Assembly (NCBI GenBank): GCA_015680685.1
Contig: MNCI01008727.1
Span: 8,452 to 70,451 of the forward strand
Direction: 5' to 3'
Length of the DNA stretch: 62,000 nucleotides
Source of the DNA: Gnetum montanum
Lineage: Eukaryota > Streptophyta > Gnetopsida > Gnetales > Gnetaceae
The number at the start of each line of letters is the position of its first letter. Position 1 is the first letter of the stretch. The notes under the pieces were generated by a model. That model was not told the origin of the DNA. It did not search any database and was given only the letters and a program-made list of their open reading frames with translations. A program made the translations under genes and the position numbers. This document shows positions 33,650 through 45,925 of this stretch, one piece after another.

Positions 33650-36030
33650 CTTCTCATAGGTGAGATGGATCCAACCCACCATTGCCATAAGAATTTTGGA
33701 TGGTATACACGCATCCAGATGAATATGTTCCTGACTTCACCTTTATCCTACATCAGGATGAGCATCTGCGTTGGAAGGACATAGAAGGCAACATCATACT
33801 ATCGCCTAACCGATCAGCTCCTGGAATGTTGTTTCACAATCTTACCAGACTAGCCATTTAGGACCTCGGTGTGGAGTATGTCATGAAGGACCATAACTAC
33901 CAAGACTATGATCCCACTAAGGCCCAACGTGTACGAGACCAGTAGCAAGTAGAACGGTATGAACACATGAAGGGGAAATAGTTTAGTAACCTCTTATTTT
34001 TGCAAGGGCTGCAAGATGATAGGGAACCTGTCTTTCATGATTCCCATTCATCCGAACTTTCTCTAAGGCACCAGACCATTCAGTCGATCATTCAAAATAA
34101 GAAATCAAGTGATTGGGACCTCTAGGAGGATGGAGGATCATGCAGGAGAGGTCATGGAACAAGTAAAGATGGGTATGAAGCTCGAGGCTATCATCAGAGT
34201 AGAGGGGGAGAGATTGACACTAGGGCAGTGGCAACTCTTCTCCCTCTTCTCCATCCTCTCACTTCCATCTACCTTCATCTAGTTCCAACTCCGATCGAGA
34301 CCAGGGTAGAAAGGAGCAAGGTGATGGTGGTCATAAGGACTATGACATCATGGCTTTCAGTAGGACTATGACTTGGATGAACCATTGTTGGCTACTCGAA
34401 GCATGATCCATATCGCCGAGGCAATTGAAATACCCAATAGGCACTTGAAAGATAGCCAGATCAAGTGCATTGACATGAACAACATCCCCATATTTGAAGG
34501 GGGATATAATTGTGATCTGCAACCTCATTTGCAAGCGTTTCATGATGCTTACACCTTGCAGAACATCGATAATGATTAGCAAAATCTTAAGTTATTCCCT
34601 CACATACTCATCAAAGAAGAAAAAAGTTAGTACCAATCTTTGGAGCTGGAATTAATCAGGAGATGGAGTACGATGCTGGAGATCTTTAACGATAAGTATC
34701 AAACCTACTCTAGAGTGGCCAGCCTGAGATGTCAAATCCAAGGGTGGAAGAAAGATAGTCATAAATCTTTGGATGTAGCCATGAGTAGATACCATTCATT
34801 ATTATATCGATGCCCTAGTCATGACTACTCTTAGCAGGCAAAACTTCGCCATATCATTGATGGGCTTTGCTTTGAAACTAGAAAGACCCTTGGCGTGTAC
34901 TCCCAAGGATGACTATCAAAACTAAGAGTCCACCAATTGCAGCACTTAATTGAGAAAGTGGCTAAATAAGAGGGGGAACTTAGGAAGAAGGAGAGTGCAA
35001 AAGAGTTTAATTTGGATCCCTCCATCAGAAAGAGGGAGGTTCAATTTTGTAAAGATGAGGAGGAATCATCATTGGATTTAACGGTGAACTGAAAACCGTT
35101 ACCCCTTAGAAATTTTCCTCTGAAATATCAACAAAGGTTAACAAGATGTGGGAATCTTTGGACAAAAAATTTTAGAGTGTTTTGAAAATTGCATAGGAGT
35201 CCAGAGAGTAAGCTAATGATCGTGATCAACGTAGGAGGAAGAAAGTTGAACTGGCCCACCATAAAGGTAAGGGAAAAGTTGTTGTAGTAGAATAGGTTGT
35301 AGACTCTGACATAGAGGAGATGATGAATGTAACATATGTCAATATGAACATCCTAATGGGTGTTTTCCCGTGGTGTCACATCTACAAGAGTCTGGGGTGT
35401 ATGCACTAAATCCTCAGTTAACAAAGAGGCAAACACCTTGAAGATTGCTTTACCCACAGGGCAATCCCAAGCAGTTCCACCAGTAACAAGGATATTATCC
35501 TAGTGGAGTGCCACCACAACCTTATGAATACCTTCAGCAATGGAAGCACCCACAATCGTGGGGGATGCTACCTCCAAGGAAGTAGTACCCTTACCGATAG
35601 CTAGTTCCCTATGGGTACTATGTTCAGCAACCAATCTCCCCACGGGACTCTTCTAGTCACGTGACCTTTTAGAATTATTACCACCCCTTGAAATATTTCT
35701 GACCAAAATATCCATCACCTAGGGTTAAGAGCCCACACCTCTACTATCCTTTATCACCTTCTCCTACCGTCCCTACTTAGCAGCATCCCACTCAGCTACG
35801 ACCTGCTCCACCTATGCAAGGGAAAATACCACCATAGCCACAACAACGTAATGTTACGAGGGCTATCAACCTACAACTGGCTCTTCAATCGAGAGCACTA
35901 GAATTCAAGCCATGAAAATGTCCCTTTCTTTAGCCCAATAACCTAATCATACCCTTACACACACCTATGGCTAGTACCTTTGAACCTCAAACCGCCTTCA
36001 CTGTTCCACCCTTCGAGTAGCGTTCAAACC
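33650..36030 (+). pseudogene. gag of element G, broken
   Basis: The ancestral start is ATA (for ATG) followed by SSHR codons at about 33648; the first surviving ATG is 33665. The N-terminal block is FTFILHQDEHLRWKDIEGNI. The capsid frame 34373-34579 reads HLKDSQIKCIDMNNIP and GGYNCDLQPHLQAFHDAY; the frame 34640-34834 reads FNDKYQTYSRVASL. The compact zinc-knuckle-like CNICQYEHPNGC is near 35333-35368, and a Gln/Pro-rich part follows. Many in-frame stops, mostly TAG, and some shifts. Confidence 0.75.
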
Positions 36031-36039
36031 AAATGCCCT

Positions 36040-36432
36040 CCAATGTACAAATGGTCATGCTCACACATGTCATGACCAACTGGATAAAGGCAAGTCATCT
36101 TCTCCGGAAATTGACTAATTCGAGAAGCCCCCTCATCTATCTTTAGGTGGTAGGAAATGATCCATGTAAATATCTTCTAGATTCATGGTTGGGAGTCAAC
36201 TTGATTTCACATGAGATGTACAAGACTTGGAACTTGCCCCTATTGAAGAAGAGCAACATTTGACTCGAGCTGGCAGACCAATCCATTACTATTCCCTTGG
36301 GATTGGTGGAAGACATTATGACCACTGTTTGTAGGTGGTCCTATCCTGCTTACTTCCTCATCATGTGTGTTGAGAATTGCAAGGGGAACTTCCCCATCAT
36401 AATAGGAAGAGCCTGGCTAAGCACGGTGTAAT
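36040..36432 (+). pseudogene. Protease of element G, broken
   Basis: The active-site area reads LLDSWLGVNLIS, where B has LLDLGSRVNLIS, so the motif is distorted. The later part EDIMTTVCRWSYPAYFL and PIIIGRAWLSTV is recognisable. It ends abruptly at about 36430, where sequence jumps into the middle of RT. Confidence 0.7.
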
Positions 36433-37320
36433 GTGCCTACCACTTTCCAATGCCTTGTCCTCAACATCTTCCAGTAGCAAATTGGCAATGGGGTAGAATT
36501 CTTCATGGATGAGTTCTCTACCTATGGAGCCACTTTTGATCAAGCCTTGGACCGCCTTGAGCATGTTTTGAAAATATGTGTGGAAACTAATCTATGACTC
36601 CATTGGCAGAAAAGCCACTTAATGGTCCAAGAGGGCATTGTGCTAGGGCACCAAATTTCAAAAATAGGGATTAGCATGGATCTTTAAAAAATTAGGATCA
36701 TCCAAGGAATCACCAAGAAACCAAGCACTATAAAATATGTTTGTTCATTCCTTAGCCACACTAGTTACTACCAAGGCTTCATTGAAAATTTTTTAAAGAT
36801 TGTCAAGCCGTTGGTGGAACTCACGAAGAAAGATGCTCCGTTCGTCTAGACTAGGGAATGTGAATCTGCATTCCAAACACTTAAATAGAAACTCATAGAG
36901 ACTCTAGTTCTACAGGCACTTGATTGATCTAGACCCTTTCGCATCGTGATAGATGCATCCAACTATGCATTGGGAGCCGTGCTTACACAATGGGATGACT
37001 AGAAATGCCCATACTCTATTCATTGGGAAAGTCTTAGCATTGTGGATGCTCAGCTTAACTACACCACCACTAAAAAAGAGTTGATGGTAGTGGTGTTCAC
37101 CTTGGAAAAATTTCAACACTATGTGCTCAGGTACAAGGTGTTTGTGCATACCAACCATAGTGCCATCTAGTTCTTGATGAATAAACTAATGGTGAGCCCC
37201 TATATCATACGGTGGCTAGTGATTCTTCAAGAATTTGACCTCACTATGGTAGACTGGAAGGGAACCGAGAATGTGGTCGCTGACCACTTGTCTTGGATGT
37301 GATGGAATAACATAAAGGAT
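36433..37320 (+). pseudogene. RT (C-terminal half) and RNase H of element G
   Basis: The first half of RT, fingers and the YNQI region, is missing. Reading resumes just before the catalytic loop, which is FMDEFSTYG (normally DD, here DE). Then LMVQEGIVLGHQI, the RNase H ILQEFDLTMVDWKG segment and the final ENVVADHLS. In RNase H the acid in IDASN and the Glu in KKELMVV remain, while the TDHSA site reads TNHSA. Most in-frame stops are TAG where relatives have Trp or Gln. Confidence 0.75.
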
Positions 37321-38700
37321 GAGAAGCCACTCTTTGACCAATTTCCAAATGAACTCCTCTTCGCAGGAGTGATTGAGATGTAGGTGCCCAAAGAATCACC
37401 TTGGTTTAGCCACATCCTCACTTATCTCACAACATAGGAATTGCCAAAGGAGTGGAATCATCGGCAGAAACAATAGTTTCTCCATAAGGCCAATCACTTC
37501 ATGGAAATCAATGGCCACCTTTATAAGGTATGTGTCAATTGCCTAGTTTGATGGTGTATCCCTAATGATGATACACTGTGCATCCTCCAAGATGCTCACG
37601 AGGGCCCTTGTGGGGGCCACTATGCTAGATGACACATGGCCATTAAGATCTTTCTTGTAGGATATTATTGGCCTACAATTTTTAGGGATGCACAATGGTT
37701 CATCCGCTTCTGTGAACAATGCTAGAGAGATAGTGGGATGATTGCATGAATGGAGGGACCTCAACAATGGATCCAACCATTGGAGCCCTTCAAAATCTGG
37801 GGCATCAACTTCATGGGTTCGATCACACCCCTATCCAACAAGAAGGCGTACATCATCATTGCTATGGACTACTACATAATGTGGGTAGAGGTGGTTGCCA
37901 TCATCGATTATTCCTAAAACACCACCACACGATTTGTCCAATAGCAAATTGTAAATAGGTTTGGAGTGCCATGTGCACTCATCTCAGACAATGGAATGCA
38001 TTTCATGTACATCACCTTTCGTAAACTCGTGCAAGGCTTAGGGGTTACCCATAAATTTACAACACCTTATCACCTCCAAGCCAATGGACATGCCAAAGTC
38101 ACCAATATAGAGATCACCAAAATCCTCACTTGAACCATCAGTAAATATAGGAGGGATTGGAGCACCAAACTTAACAATGCCCTCTAGGCCTATCACTTCA
38201 CTTGGAAACTTCCTATAGGTTATTCTCCCTATGAGTTAGTGTATGGTAAGCTACTAAAACTTCCAATCCAGGTAGAGCTCCGAACACTATCTACAGCCTG
38301 TGACTCGGGTCTTGACCTACCACTAGCACAACATGAATGAATTATCCACCTAAATGTGCTTGATGAGAATCTATTGGTGGCCTTGTCATCAAATGAGATA
38401 CACAAGGCCTACAATAAAAAACAACATGATCTAAGGACTCAGAAGGTAACATTTAGATGTGGAGATAAGGTACTTTACTAGAGCCCCACACACGTACTAC
38501 AACTGACAAAGTTTCAAACACTGTGGGAAGGACCTTACATTGTCTCTGAAACCTTTCCATCTAGGGCCTTGCTTATACACAAACATGATGATCCCGTGAG
38601 AATGAAATTGGAAAATTGGCAACAATTAAAACCTTTCTGTGAACTCCACCAAACTAGTGCTACCACCTCATCGTCACAGGGATAACCTTGTTCCATTTTT
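37321..38700 (+). pseudogene. Integrase of element G
   Basis: The zinc region is AHEGPCGGH ... FCEQC. The first acid is in WGINFMGSI (Asp changed to Asn), the second in ISDNGMHF (kept). The Glu position in the NGHAKVTN segment is changed to Lys. The C-terminal domain reads AYHFTWKLPIGYSPYELVYG, GDKVLY and FQTLWEGPYIV. Several TAG stops. Catalysis is therefore lost. Confidence 0.75.
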
Positions 38701-39358
38701 TGAGTCTCCTCCTTCCAGCCTAGTTGTGGGGGAGACTGTCCTTCATGCTCATCCATTCTACTAAGCTCCTCATTGTTTTTGGAACTTTTTGTTTTATACT
38801 TTTTTATTTTTCAACATTGTTCGTACGTTTGCCAATTCTTACTAAATTTTTCTTTCTTTAATCACTTTTATATTTCTTTGTTCCTTATTTATGTGTGTGT
38901 GTGTATATGTATTTAATTTTCAATTGGTTGCTCATAAATCATCTTATTGTCATCCGAGGTATGGTGCCGCTAGTGTTCGTTGTGATGGGTCGTGTGAAAT
39001 GGTTCACCTATTTGATCTCACTCCCAGCATCACATTATTGTTCTTGGAAATTACATCTACTTTCATCTCATAAAATCAGTAGTGAGTCCACGTCATTCAC
39101 CCATTCATTCCCTCCATGGTTTTTCTCCCTTTGGAAACATGCAAACCCCCTTCACTTAAAAAAATTTTAATTAATGTGTGACTTGTGTAGTTCCTAGACT
39201 CGGGGATGATCCAATGGTTTGAATCAGGTGTGACTTCAAGGGGAATGCACCATTTGTCATGCCTTTCTATCCCTTGGGTTGCAGGAGTGTCCTCACATAT
39301 TTCTTACCACTCCAAGTTCTTTTTCACAAGGAAGCTCCTTGGCAATTTGACTTTGCAT

Positions 39359-39418
39359 GGTGTGGTCCTTATTGCAAAAACACAAATAAATAAATAAATT
39401 GAGGATTCAAAGCACACC
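39359..39418 (+). other. Stem-loop module 1 of element G
   Basis: Outer arms GGTGTG and CACACC, inner arms TCCT ... AGGA with an A-rich loop (AAATAAATAAATAAA). Confidence 0.55.
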
Positions 39419-39458
39419 CCTTGGTTGAATGCATGCAACTAAGCATGGGTCTTTACAT

Positions 39459-39535
39459 GGTGTGGTTCCCACAAATTAAAAAAAATAACAAAATATATAA
39501 TAAAATCATCATTATGTGGGAATTCAAGGCACACC
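39459..39535 (+). other. Stem-loop module 2 of element G
   Basis: Outer GGTGTG (39459-39464) and CACACC (39530-39535). Inner TTCCCACA (39466-39473) pairs perfectly with TGTGGGAA (39515-39522). Confidence 0.65.
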
Positions 39536-40289
39536 CTTTAGACTACCTCTCATGGGCCGCAAGCACTAGTTATGGGTCTTTCTTCGTCCTCTCTAACTTA
39601 GTCCCATTTCACTTCCTTCCTCTCGTGCATGTTGAAGTGGTGGTTCTCTATGGATGCATTCTTACACTCTTGTGGGTGGACGGGCATTCACATGTTGTTG
39701 CGATGTCATTGTATGTGGTTGGTTTTGGGTCTGAACTTAGGAAAGGTCCTACCAGGTCACTTAACCATAACTTCACATGGGGTTTCATCTAACTAATAAT
39801 CGGAATCCCAATTCTCATTCCTCTCTCTTCACCCATTTCTCTACATGACTCACCTCACTATCCATCTTATGTTTTGATAGTTTTTCATGCTTTCGATGAA
39901 CTCCTAATGCTTCGACAGGTTTTCATAGATGAGAGTATTAACTTGTGATTACCATTCCTTGACTCTAGGACCTACGAACTTTGGTGTTGATGATATGCAA
40001 TGGCTACTATGGCTACTGCCTACTATGGGGAGGACCTACTTGCATATCCTTAGTCCCATGTTTTAGTCTCCCATCCTCTTGATTTTGTTGGTTGATTGTT
40101 TTCATGATACCCATCGCCTGATTTCTTCTTCGCAAAGTTCTTTCTCACAACATTCTCCTACTTTTTGATTCCCTTTTTTTTTTCCCCACTTACTTTCCTC
40201 TTTCTCTTAGTTGATTTCCCAATCTCTCAAGCTCTTTAACCATCCCAATTTGATGTTTTAAATCCATTATTTGGGCTCTTCTTGGGCTG

Positions 40290-40400
40290 GTCAATGCTAG
40301 TCAATGCATGCAACCCCCTGCATCGACGTAGCCCCGTATACATAGCCCCCTGCGTATGCATGGCCCCCTCGACATAGCACCAAAACTCTATATATACCCC
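40290..40400 (+). promoter_or_regulatory. Internal LTR-like promoter in element G
   Basis: The sequence resembles the part of the G LTR just upstream of its TATA box: CATCGACGTAGCCCCGTATAC with repeated GGCCCC/GCCCC and GTATAC blocks. It is followed by CTATATATACC at 40391. No LTR boundaries are seen. It lies ahead of the extra coiled-coil ORF. Confidence 0.5.
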
Positions 40401-42945
40401 CATTGTGCATTACATTTTTGTTCATTTTTCAAATAAATTTGGGGGATATTTTTCATTTTTTGTACGTCCATTTTTTTGTTACATTCCTTGAGAATGCACC
40501 AAAATAGGTGAAGCTCCAATTGCAAAACTCTCATATGTGGCCAATCATCATATCTAGTGGTGAATGGTATTTAGGAGAGACTTATCTCTTCTGGACAAAT
40601 CAACAACCAGGATCTAGAGTAAGAATCAAGGACATTTATGTCTCTTACTCTGCGGAAGTAATCACATAAGCTCTGGTGTTGCCTAAGACCAGAGTTGATG
40701 TGGTGTAGATCCCGAGGTAAAAGGGGAGTGGATCAGGCGGTGCTATGGGGTGGATCGCAAAGAGTTCGGCACTTTGACCACTGTAGAGAGGGTATATTCA
40801 AAAATTGTGTCTTACCACCTGAACCCAATGGTGAGACCCAATAAGATCACTACCTTCTTCACTCATGTGTGTGCCACTCTAAGAAGAAAATTTCCAATGA
40901 GCCTTCCAAAATTGTTGTTTTTATAGATTAAGAAAATATTCACTGAAAGAAAATGTGGAAGGTGGGCTCTACCCTTTCCTTGCTTAATTAGGAAATTATG
41001 CAAATGGTCATGAGAGCATGATACACCAACGATATACTTTGGCATGTCCCAATTGCCTCATGGTGGGAAATGATGAAAGGTAGGACTCCGTCCACCACAT
41101 ATATTGATGAAGAGTAGCAACCACCTTCACCATCTATGCAAACAATGAGTTCAGATTCACAAACCATCATAGAACAAGAGAAATCTTAAGGGATCAGTGG
41201 AGGAGAAGACCCTTTAGTCTATCACCCTGCAATGAGCCACCTAGAGCAAGTGTCTTGATTAATAAGTCTACTAGAAAGAGTAGGGCCAATGTTCTCTATT
41301 ACCTGAACACAAGTACCCACAAGAATTGATCCTAGTGTCAAAGAAGTAACAGTATCCATCCAATAGTTATTTTACACTAATTTTTTGGTATGCTTGAAGG
41401 ATGGAGAGGGGGTGATAGTCTTGGTGATGCAGCACCAGGGACAGAAGATTATGGCTGTAGTGGTTGCTGATATGATTACTATGGCGCTTAATGCACTGTC
41501 GGCACTTGTATCGAATGTACATGAACTTGAATATGTACAGGCATCTTCTGGGACTTCACGTAGTAGAATCGATATAACCCAACATGAAGAATTGTTGAAC
41601 CAACTAGTGGTAACCAAGTAGCTACTTCCAGATGTCTTTGATCTTCTGGATAACATCACTACAACCTAGTTGGAGTTGCTCTCGACAAGGGGTAAGAGCC
41701 TCATCTTGGAGGGGAAACTTGAATTTGCTCAATCCAATTATCAATGCTTGGTAACAAAAGTTATCCAATTAGGGACCCAACTTGCCAATCCTACTCTCCT
41801 AAACCATGAACTCACCAGAGATGAAGCTTTTCAACAACTTCAAGTCAAACTTCAAATAGTTGAGAATGAGTGAGACTCGGTGATCTTTGATAAGTCCTTG
41901 GTAGATGTTTGTGCATATCATCTAAACAAGGACATGATAGAGGTTTTCCAGGAGAATTTCAAGTTGACGATAGAAGTTCATCACCTGTGCAATGTTGGTG
42001 ATGAAAATTAGCACATGAAAAGCTTTATCCACTAATAGTAGGAAGAGCTAGCCAGGGTGAACGTTGATGTGAGGAGGTTGGCCACTAAAAATAAAAATCT
42101 GTCTATGGAGGAGGTTTGTGCCTTGTGATAGAAATCAACCATTGAAATTTCTTCTTGGAAAAATGAAGCCTTTGAGTTTGAGAAAGTTAAAAATCATTAC
42201 AGGGACCAAGTGGGATTATAGAAGAAAGTGAATGAAAAGAATATTCAAGTCACCAAGGCCAAATTGAACCAAGTGCTCCAGCAGCTTCGAGAAGGAGGTA
42301 AGGTGTGGCAACCCATCTTTGATGGGTTGAATGCCTACAACTAGGCTGAAATCTACCTCAAGGAACTACAAATTGAAGAAATGATAGAGTACATGGAATT
42401 GGCCAACCTTCGCTATGAAAACCTAGCTATGCTAATAGCTAGAAGACCATGGTCTAACCTAGAAAAGTAAGTGGCCACGTCATATTTCTTATATGAGGGC
42501 GAGTTCCAAGCGTATAAAGTGATAAAACAAACATTGGAAACAATAAATGTGGAACTTGAGGTTCTCCCCACACATTTTGAAGGGCAGCATGAGGTTGTTG
42601 AGAACTTGGCTCGATGAATGAATGACTACTAGCAATTTCAGACATCAATCCGAGTGTTCAACATTAAACAAAAATAATTTGCAGCCTGGTTTGTCAATCT
42701 GAAAGAACTCTTCCCTGCACTTCCATGTCCTTGGGAGGTTCCAGTCCCAACATACACTGGTGATGCTTGTTGGACAGTGAATGGTCCTAGAAGCAAGGAA
42801 GAGAAAATGAGGGCTCTCTTGGAGGCTTTTTGGTTGCCTCCAGAAGTTGTAGTTGCTACGAGGCAACCATCATCCGTGTCACCACCGCCACATGCACTAG
42901 GGATTGGTGAAGGTCCATCAAAACCATCGTCACTAGGGTTGGTGT
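40401..42945 (+). pseudogene. Extra coiled-coil ORF of element G, decayed
   Basis: From 41385 to about 42945 one plus-strand frame (about 520 codons) stays recognisable through some 15 stops, nine of them TAG. It has long charged helical stretches such as KKVNEKNIQVTKAKLNQVLQ, typical of coiled coils, and ends with a Pro-rich tail. Upstream, at 40740-41000, fragments such as VRPNKITTFFTHVCATLRRK suggest a globular N-terminal part. It occupies the place of env-like ORFs in Athila elements but has no visible signal peptide or membrane segment. The product is unknown. It has an internal promoter-like sequence in front and the 3' purine tract behind. Confidence 0.5.
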
Positions 42946-43177
42946 GATCTTCTCTAGCAATTTCTGCATCTTTGAGCATGATAGAGAATCCAGGATCATC
43001 AAGGTGTTCAATTTTGTCTCTGAACACCACCATTTTTGTAATTTTTTCCTCTCTGTACACTCGGGCACTTGGTGCATTGGTAAAATTGGTGTTATATCAT
43101 GGATGCAAGTCATGTGTGTTGTAATAAGAAGTTCATACCTTCCAAATTGTAATGAAACTCGAGGAAGAGTTTTTACT

Positions 43178-43191
43178 TAGTTGTGAGGGTA
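43178..43191 (+). other. Polypurine tract of element G
   Basis: TAGTTGTGAGGGTA directly before the 3' LTR start at 43192. Confidence 0.75.
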
Positions 43192-44101
43192 TGATGAAGT
43201 GCTAAACAATCAATACATCGACTAGGCCACGTATATGGGGCCCCATATATGCGACCGCGTCGACACGGCCCCATCAATGCATCTATCCATTCATCTACAT
43301 GGCGTCGTTTATGCAAAGCCTATTCTAGCCTATAAATAAGTGTGCTTCTACCACACTTAGGGACCTTTTTGGAAATTGTGGCAAAGCTCTTGCAGTTTGT
43401 TTCTATGAGAGTTAGAATATTTTCCAACTGCTCACAGTAGGTGTGAGAAAGGTGTTTGGCTCTTTATTTAAGCACTAATGTACCTAAGCCATTGGTATGA
43501 CTAGAAATAAAGGTGAGCTTTTCAAGCATTCCTTGTAGTAATTGGACTTAGTCATTTGATGCATTTACTAGTTTAATATTTTTATGTTTTAATAATTCCT
43601 TAAGTTTTCATTGTTATTACCTTAATCGTCATCGCTCTCTTATATTTTGTAAAACCCATAAGTACGACCATCTCGAACGTAAACCCGACACTTGACAACC
43701 CAGCAATGCTTAGTGTCTAGTAATCCAATAGTGGTTAGGGTATGCTTAGGACGTGCACAAAAGATGGGATCAGATACTTATGCTAGGAGCAGTTAATAGA
43801 TATATTAGGATAATTATAGATTATGTAATATTCCATTCCTTACATTTCATTTCAGGAATTAAATGCTAGAACATAAAGTGAAAAAGCAAAAAAAAAAAAA
43901 TCATTTGCCTCAATCTCACTTAACCATCGCAATCAAAACATCACAAGTGAGGTTGGGAAGACAATGACCATTCTAACATAAGGTTTTGCTAGTTAGGGTC
44001 TGATATATGCAAAGTGCTTACAATCTATAGAATTCAACCGAGTCACCTGTGAATGCTCGTGATTCGCATGGTTGGGCGTAGGGGTACCTAGTTTCTCATC
44101 A
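43192..44101 (+). repeat. 3' LTR of element G (910 bp)
   Basis: TGATGAAGTGCTAAAC to TTTCTCATCA, followed by the GTTGT duplication. It matches the 5' LTR well except in the segment before the TATA box. Confidence 0.92.
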
Positions 44102-44106
44102 GTTGT

Positions 44107-44623
44107 CAAACACTAATCATTTCTAAGCTACCAAGCGTTATACTTATGCTTGAAGGGGTCATGCTTGTGTAATTTAATGATTTGCTTAATTGATCAAAAT
44201 TAATTATTGCATAAATAACATAAATGTTAATTACAGGACATAACAATATGTAAATGCATAAGAAAGAAAATCTCAAGTGCTGCAAGGAATGGATCAAAGA
44301 GCTCATCTTTATTGCCAACACAATGATGTACTCATGTACATGAATGCTTGAATAAAGATTTTTTTACTCTTAAACTTCCTATTGTAGGAATTTGGAAAAT
44401 ATTCTAACTTTCAAATGGACAAACTATAAGAACTTTGCTACTGGCTGCTAAAAAAACATACTCCCAATTATGCAGTTGCGTGTGATATTTATAGACCTAG
44501 GAATAACCCTATGATATCGAATGTACAATATCGCATGTTGGGCTGCGATATCGCATACTCGATATCATGTACTCAATATGACAGCCATCCTAATATTGGA
44601 ATGATGAAAAACATGATTTTTCA
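44107..44623 (-). repeat. 3' LTR of element E, proximal part
   Basis: It continues the LTR interrupted at 32576 and ends ATGATTTTTCA at 44623. TATAAATA on the minus strand is at 44486-44493. The GATATC cluster (44512-44577) is upstream of it in the reading direction. Confidence 0.88.
44512..44577 (-). promoter_or_regulatory. GATATC palindrome cluster, element E 3' LTR
   Basis: Five copies or one-off copies (GATATCGAA, AATATCGCA, GATATCGCA, GATATCATG, CAATATGA) within 66 bp, starting about 18 bp from the TATA box. Confidence 0.6.
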
Positions 44624-44638
44624 TATGCTCACAACTGA
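44624..44638 (-). other. Polypurine tract position of element E, eroded
   Basis: Minus-strand TTCAGTTGTGAGCATA stands where F has TTTAGTCGTGGGGGTA. Pyrimidine changes have broken the purine run. Confidence 0.55.
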
Positions 44639-44712
44639 ATTAAAACTCATCCTTGAGTATAGAAGAAGAGGAACAAGTCCCTTATAGAATATAATAAGGG
44701 ATGTGAACTTAT

Positions 44713-44970
44713 TTAACTAACATGCAGAGTGACACAGAGAAAACAGACAAATACAAAAGTGCTTGAGCATACAATATGATAATGGTGTACAATCATTGGG
44801 TGTTTATGAAAATAGAAAAAAACACCAATGGATCGAAAGGACATATAACCCCTCTTGGTAATAGAAAAATGAGGGAGAGGTAGAAGAGACCAGCGGTTAG
44901 GAACAATCTCCCATGAGTGATATGGTTGCATCATCCTTAGTGATGATAGTCCTGCTTCCAGTCCATGCAT
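44713..44970 (-). CDS. Small frame near the 3' LTR of element E, conserved in F
   Basis: 85 codons. The segment SITKRGYMSFRSIGVFFY followed by HKHPM corresponds to SITKRGWMSFGSVGVLFY and HEHPM in F (61676-61879), and both end in a hydrophobic stretch and CVTLHV. The frame upstream is shared too, apart from one inserted base in F. It could be the end of an env-like protein or simply homologous non-coding DNA. The function is unknown. Confidence 0.35.
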   Translation of the reverse strand: MHGLEAGLSSLRMMQPYHSWEIVPNRWSLLPLPHFSITKRGYMSFRSIGVFFYFHKHPMIVHHYHIVCSSTFVFVCFLCVTLHVS

Positions 44971-45841
44971 CCTTCTACAATCACAACAAAACCAAGGATT
45001 AGTATTTATAGTGTAATAGATAATGGCTGAGTACCTTGTCTCATCAATGATTTTATCTAACTAGGTTGTGATTGTGACAGATTGGTTGCTTGATGTTGTT
45101 AGTGGAAAGATTGACGAATGGGTTAAATAAGAGAAGTGATCCATACAATTTAGAAAAAGCTTAACACAAGTAGTACTGGAAAATGGGTATTCACAACAAT
45201 AAAAATGAATTCATTACAAATAGTTATGAAGGTTCATACAATTGGATAACATGGATGGGGTAAATAAAAAGAATTTGATTGTAACAATGTCTAAGAGTAA
45301 AGAACTTAACTTAACCAAACCAAAAGATATGCAAGTGGGTCCTCCCCAAATTAAGCACAAGCCTTTTATGCCCTTGCATAACTTCAAACCAAAGAGTTTG
45401 TGGGCACCATGGATGATTAATGGCTATGGAAAGTTAAGTACAAAAATCCAAAAGTAACTAACTGGGAAGCCTGACACATCAAATTAGAACATTGAATTCA
45501 AACATGAAATTGGCAGTGAGGTGAGACATGTAAAGCATAGATGGATGATAGAGAAGGTGGAATGGAGTTCCTAATTATGGTCACATACAGCGCCTTGTGG
45601 AGTTTGTGATTAAATGACTTTGGTAGAATCCATCCTTAGTTCAAATCAAAACCAACCACTTTTTGTGACTTCACATCAACATTCTAAGGCAAGTCCATCC
45701 CCTAAGACACAAGAATGCTTCCACGAAACAACCACTATTACAAATTGGAGTGAAGGTAGGAAGTGAGAAAGGGTCTTAGTTAGAGGAGACAAGAAAAGTC
45801 TCATAACCAATGCTTGGAGCCTTTTATTTGGTCTAAGGGGA

Positions 45842-45888
45842 GTGCTTTGAATTCCCATGTTTCTTTTGAATAAGAGCCACACCATGCA
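45842..45888 (-). other. Stem-loop module 2 of element E, eroded
   Basis: On the minus strand GGTGTGGC ... GGGAATTCAAAGCACT. The outer arms are recognisable and the inner stem is broken. Confidence 0.4.
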
Positions 45889-45925
45889 AATACCTATGCA
45901 TTTTATGCATTTATTTTGTTCAAGG

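Larger units (their letters stand above)
38701..40289 (+). other. Post-integrase region of element G with purine tract and two stem-loops
   Basis: It opens with the internal purine tract CTAGTTGTGGGGGAGA (38720-38735). A (TG)n microsatellite lies at 38890-38907, stem-loop modules at 39359-39418 and 39459-39535, and a plus-strand frame at 39421-39792 similar to one in F (shared WEFKAHPLD). The frames differ in length between elements and I do not call a protein. Confidence 0.55.
32577..44101 (+). mobile_element. Element G: complete-length but decayed Athila-like element nested in the E LTR
   Basis: LTRs at 32577-33477 and 43192-44101 are flanked by a perfect GTTGT duplication (32572-32576, 44102-44106). 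Order inside: primer site, gag, protease, partial RT, RNase H, integrase, a long 3' region with two stem-loops, an extra coiled-coil ORF and a purine tract. The first half of RT is deleted. It is the youngest layer of the nest by position, although its coding parts already hold many stops. Confidence 0.92.
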
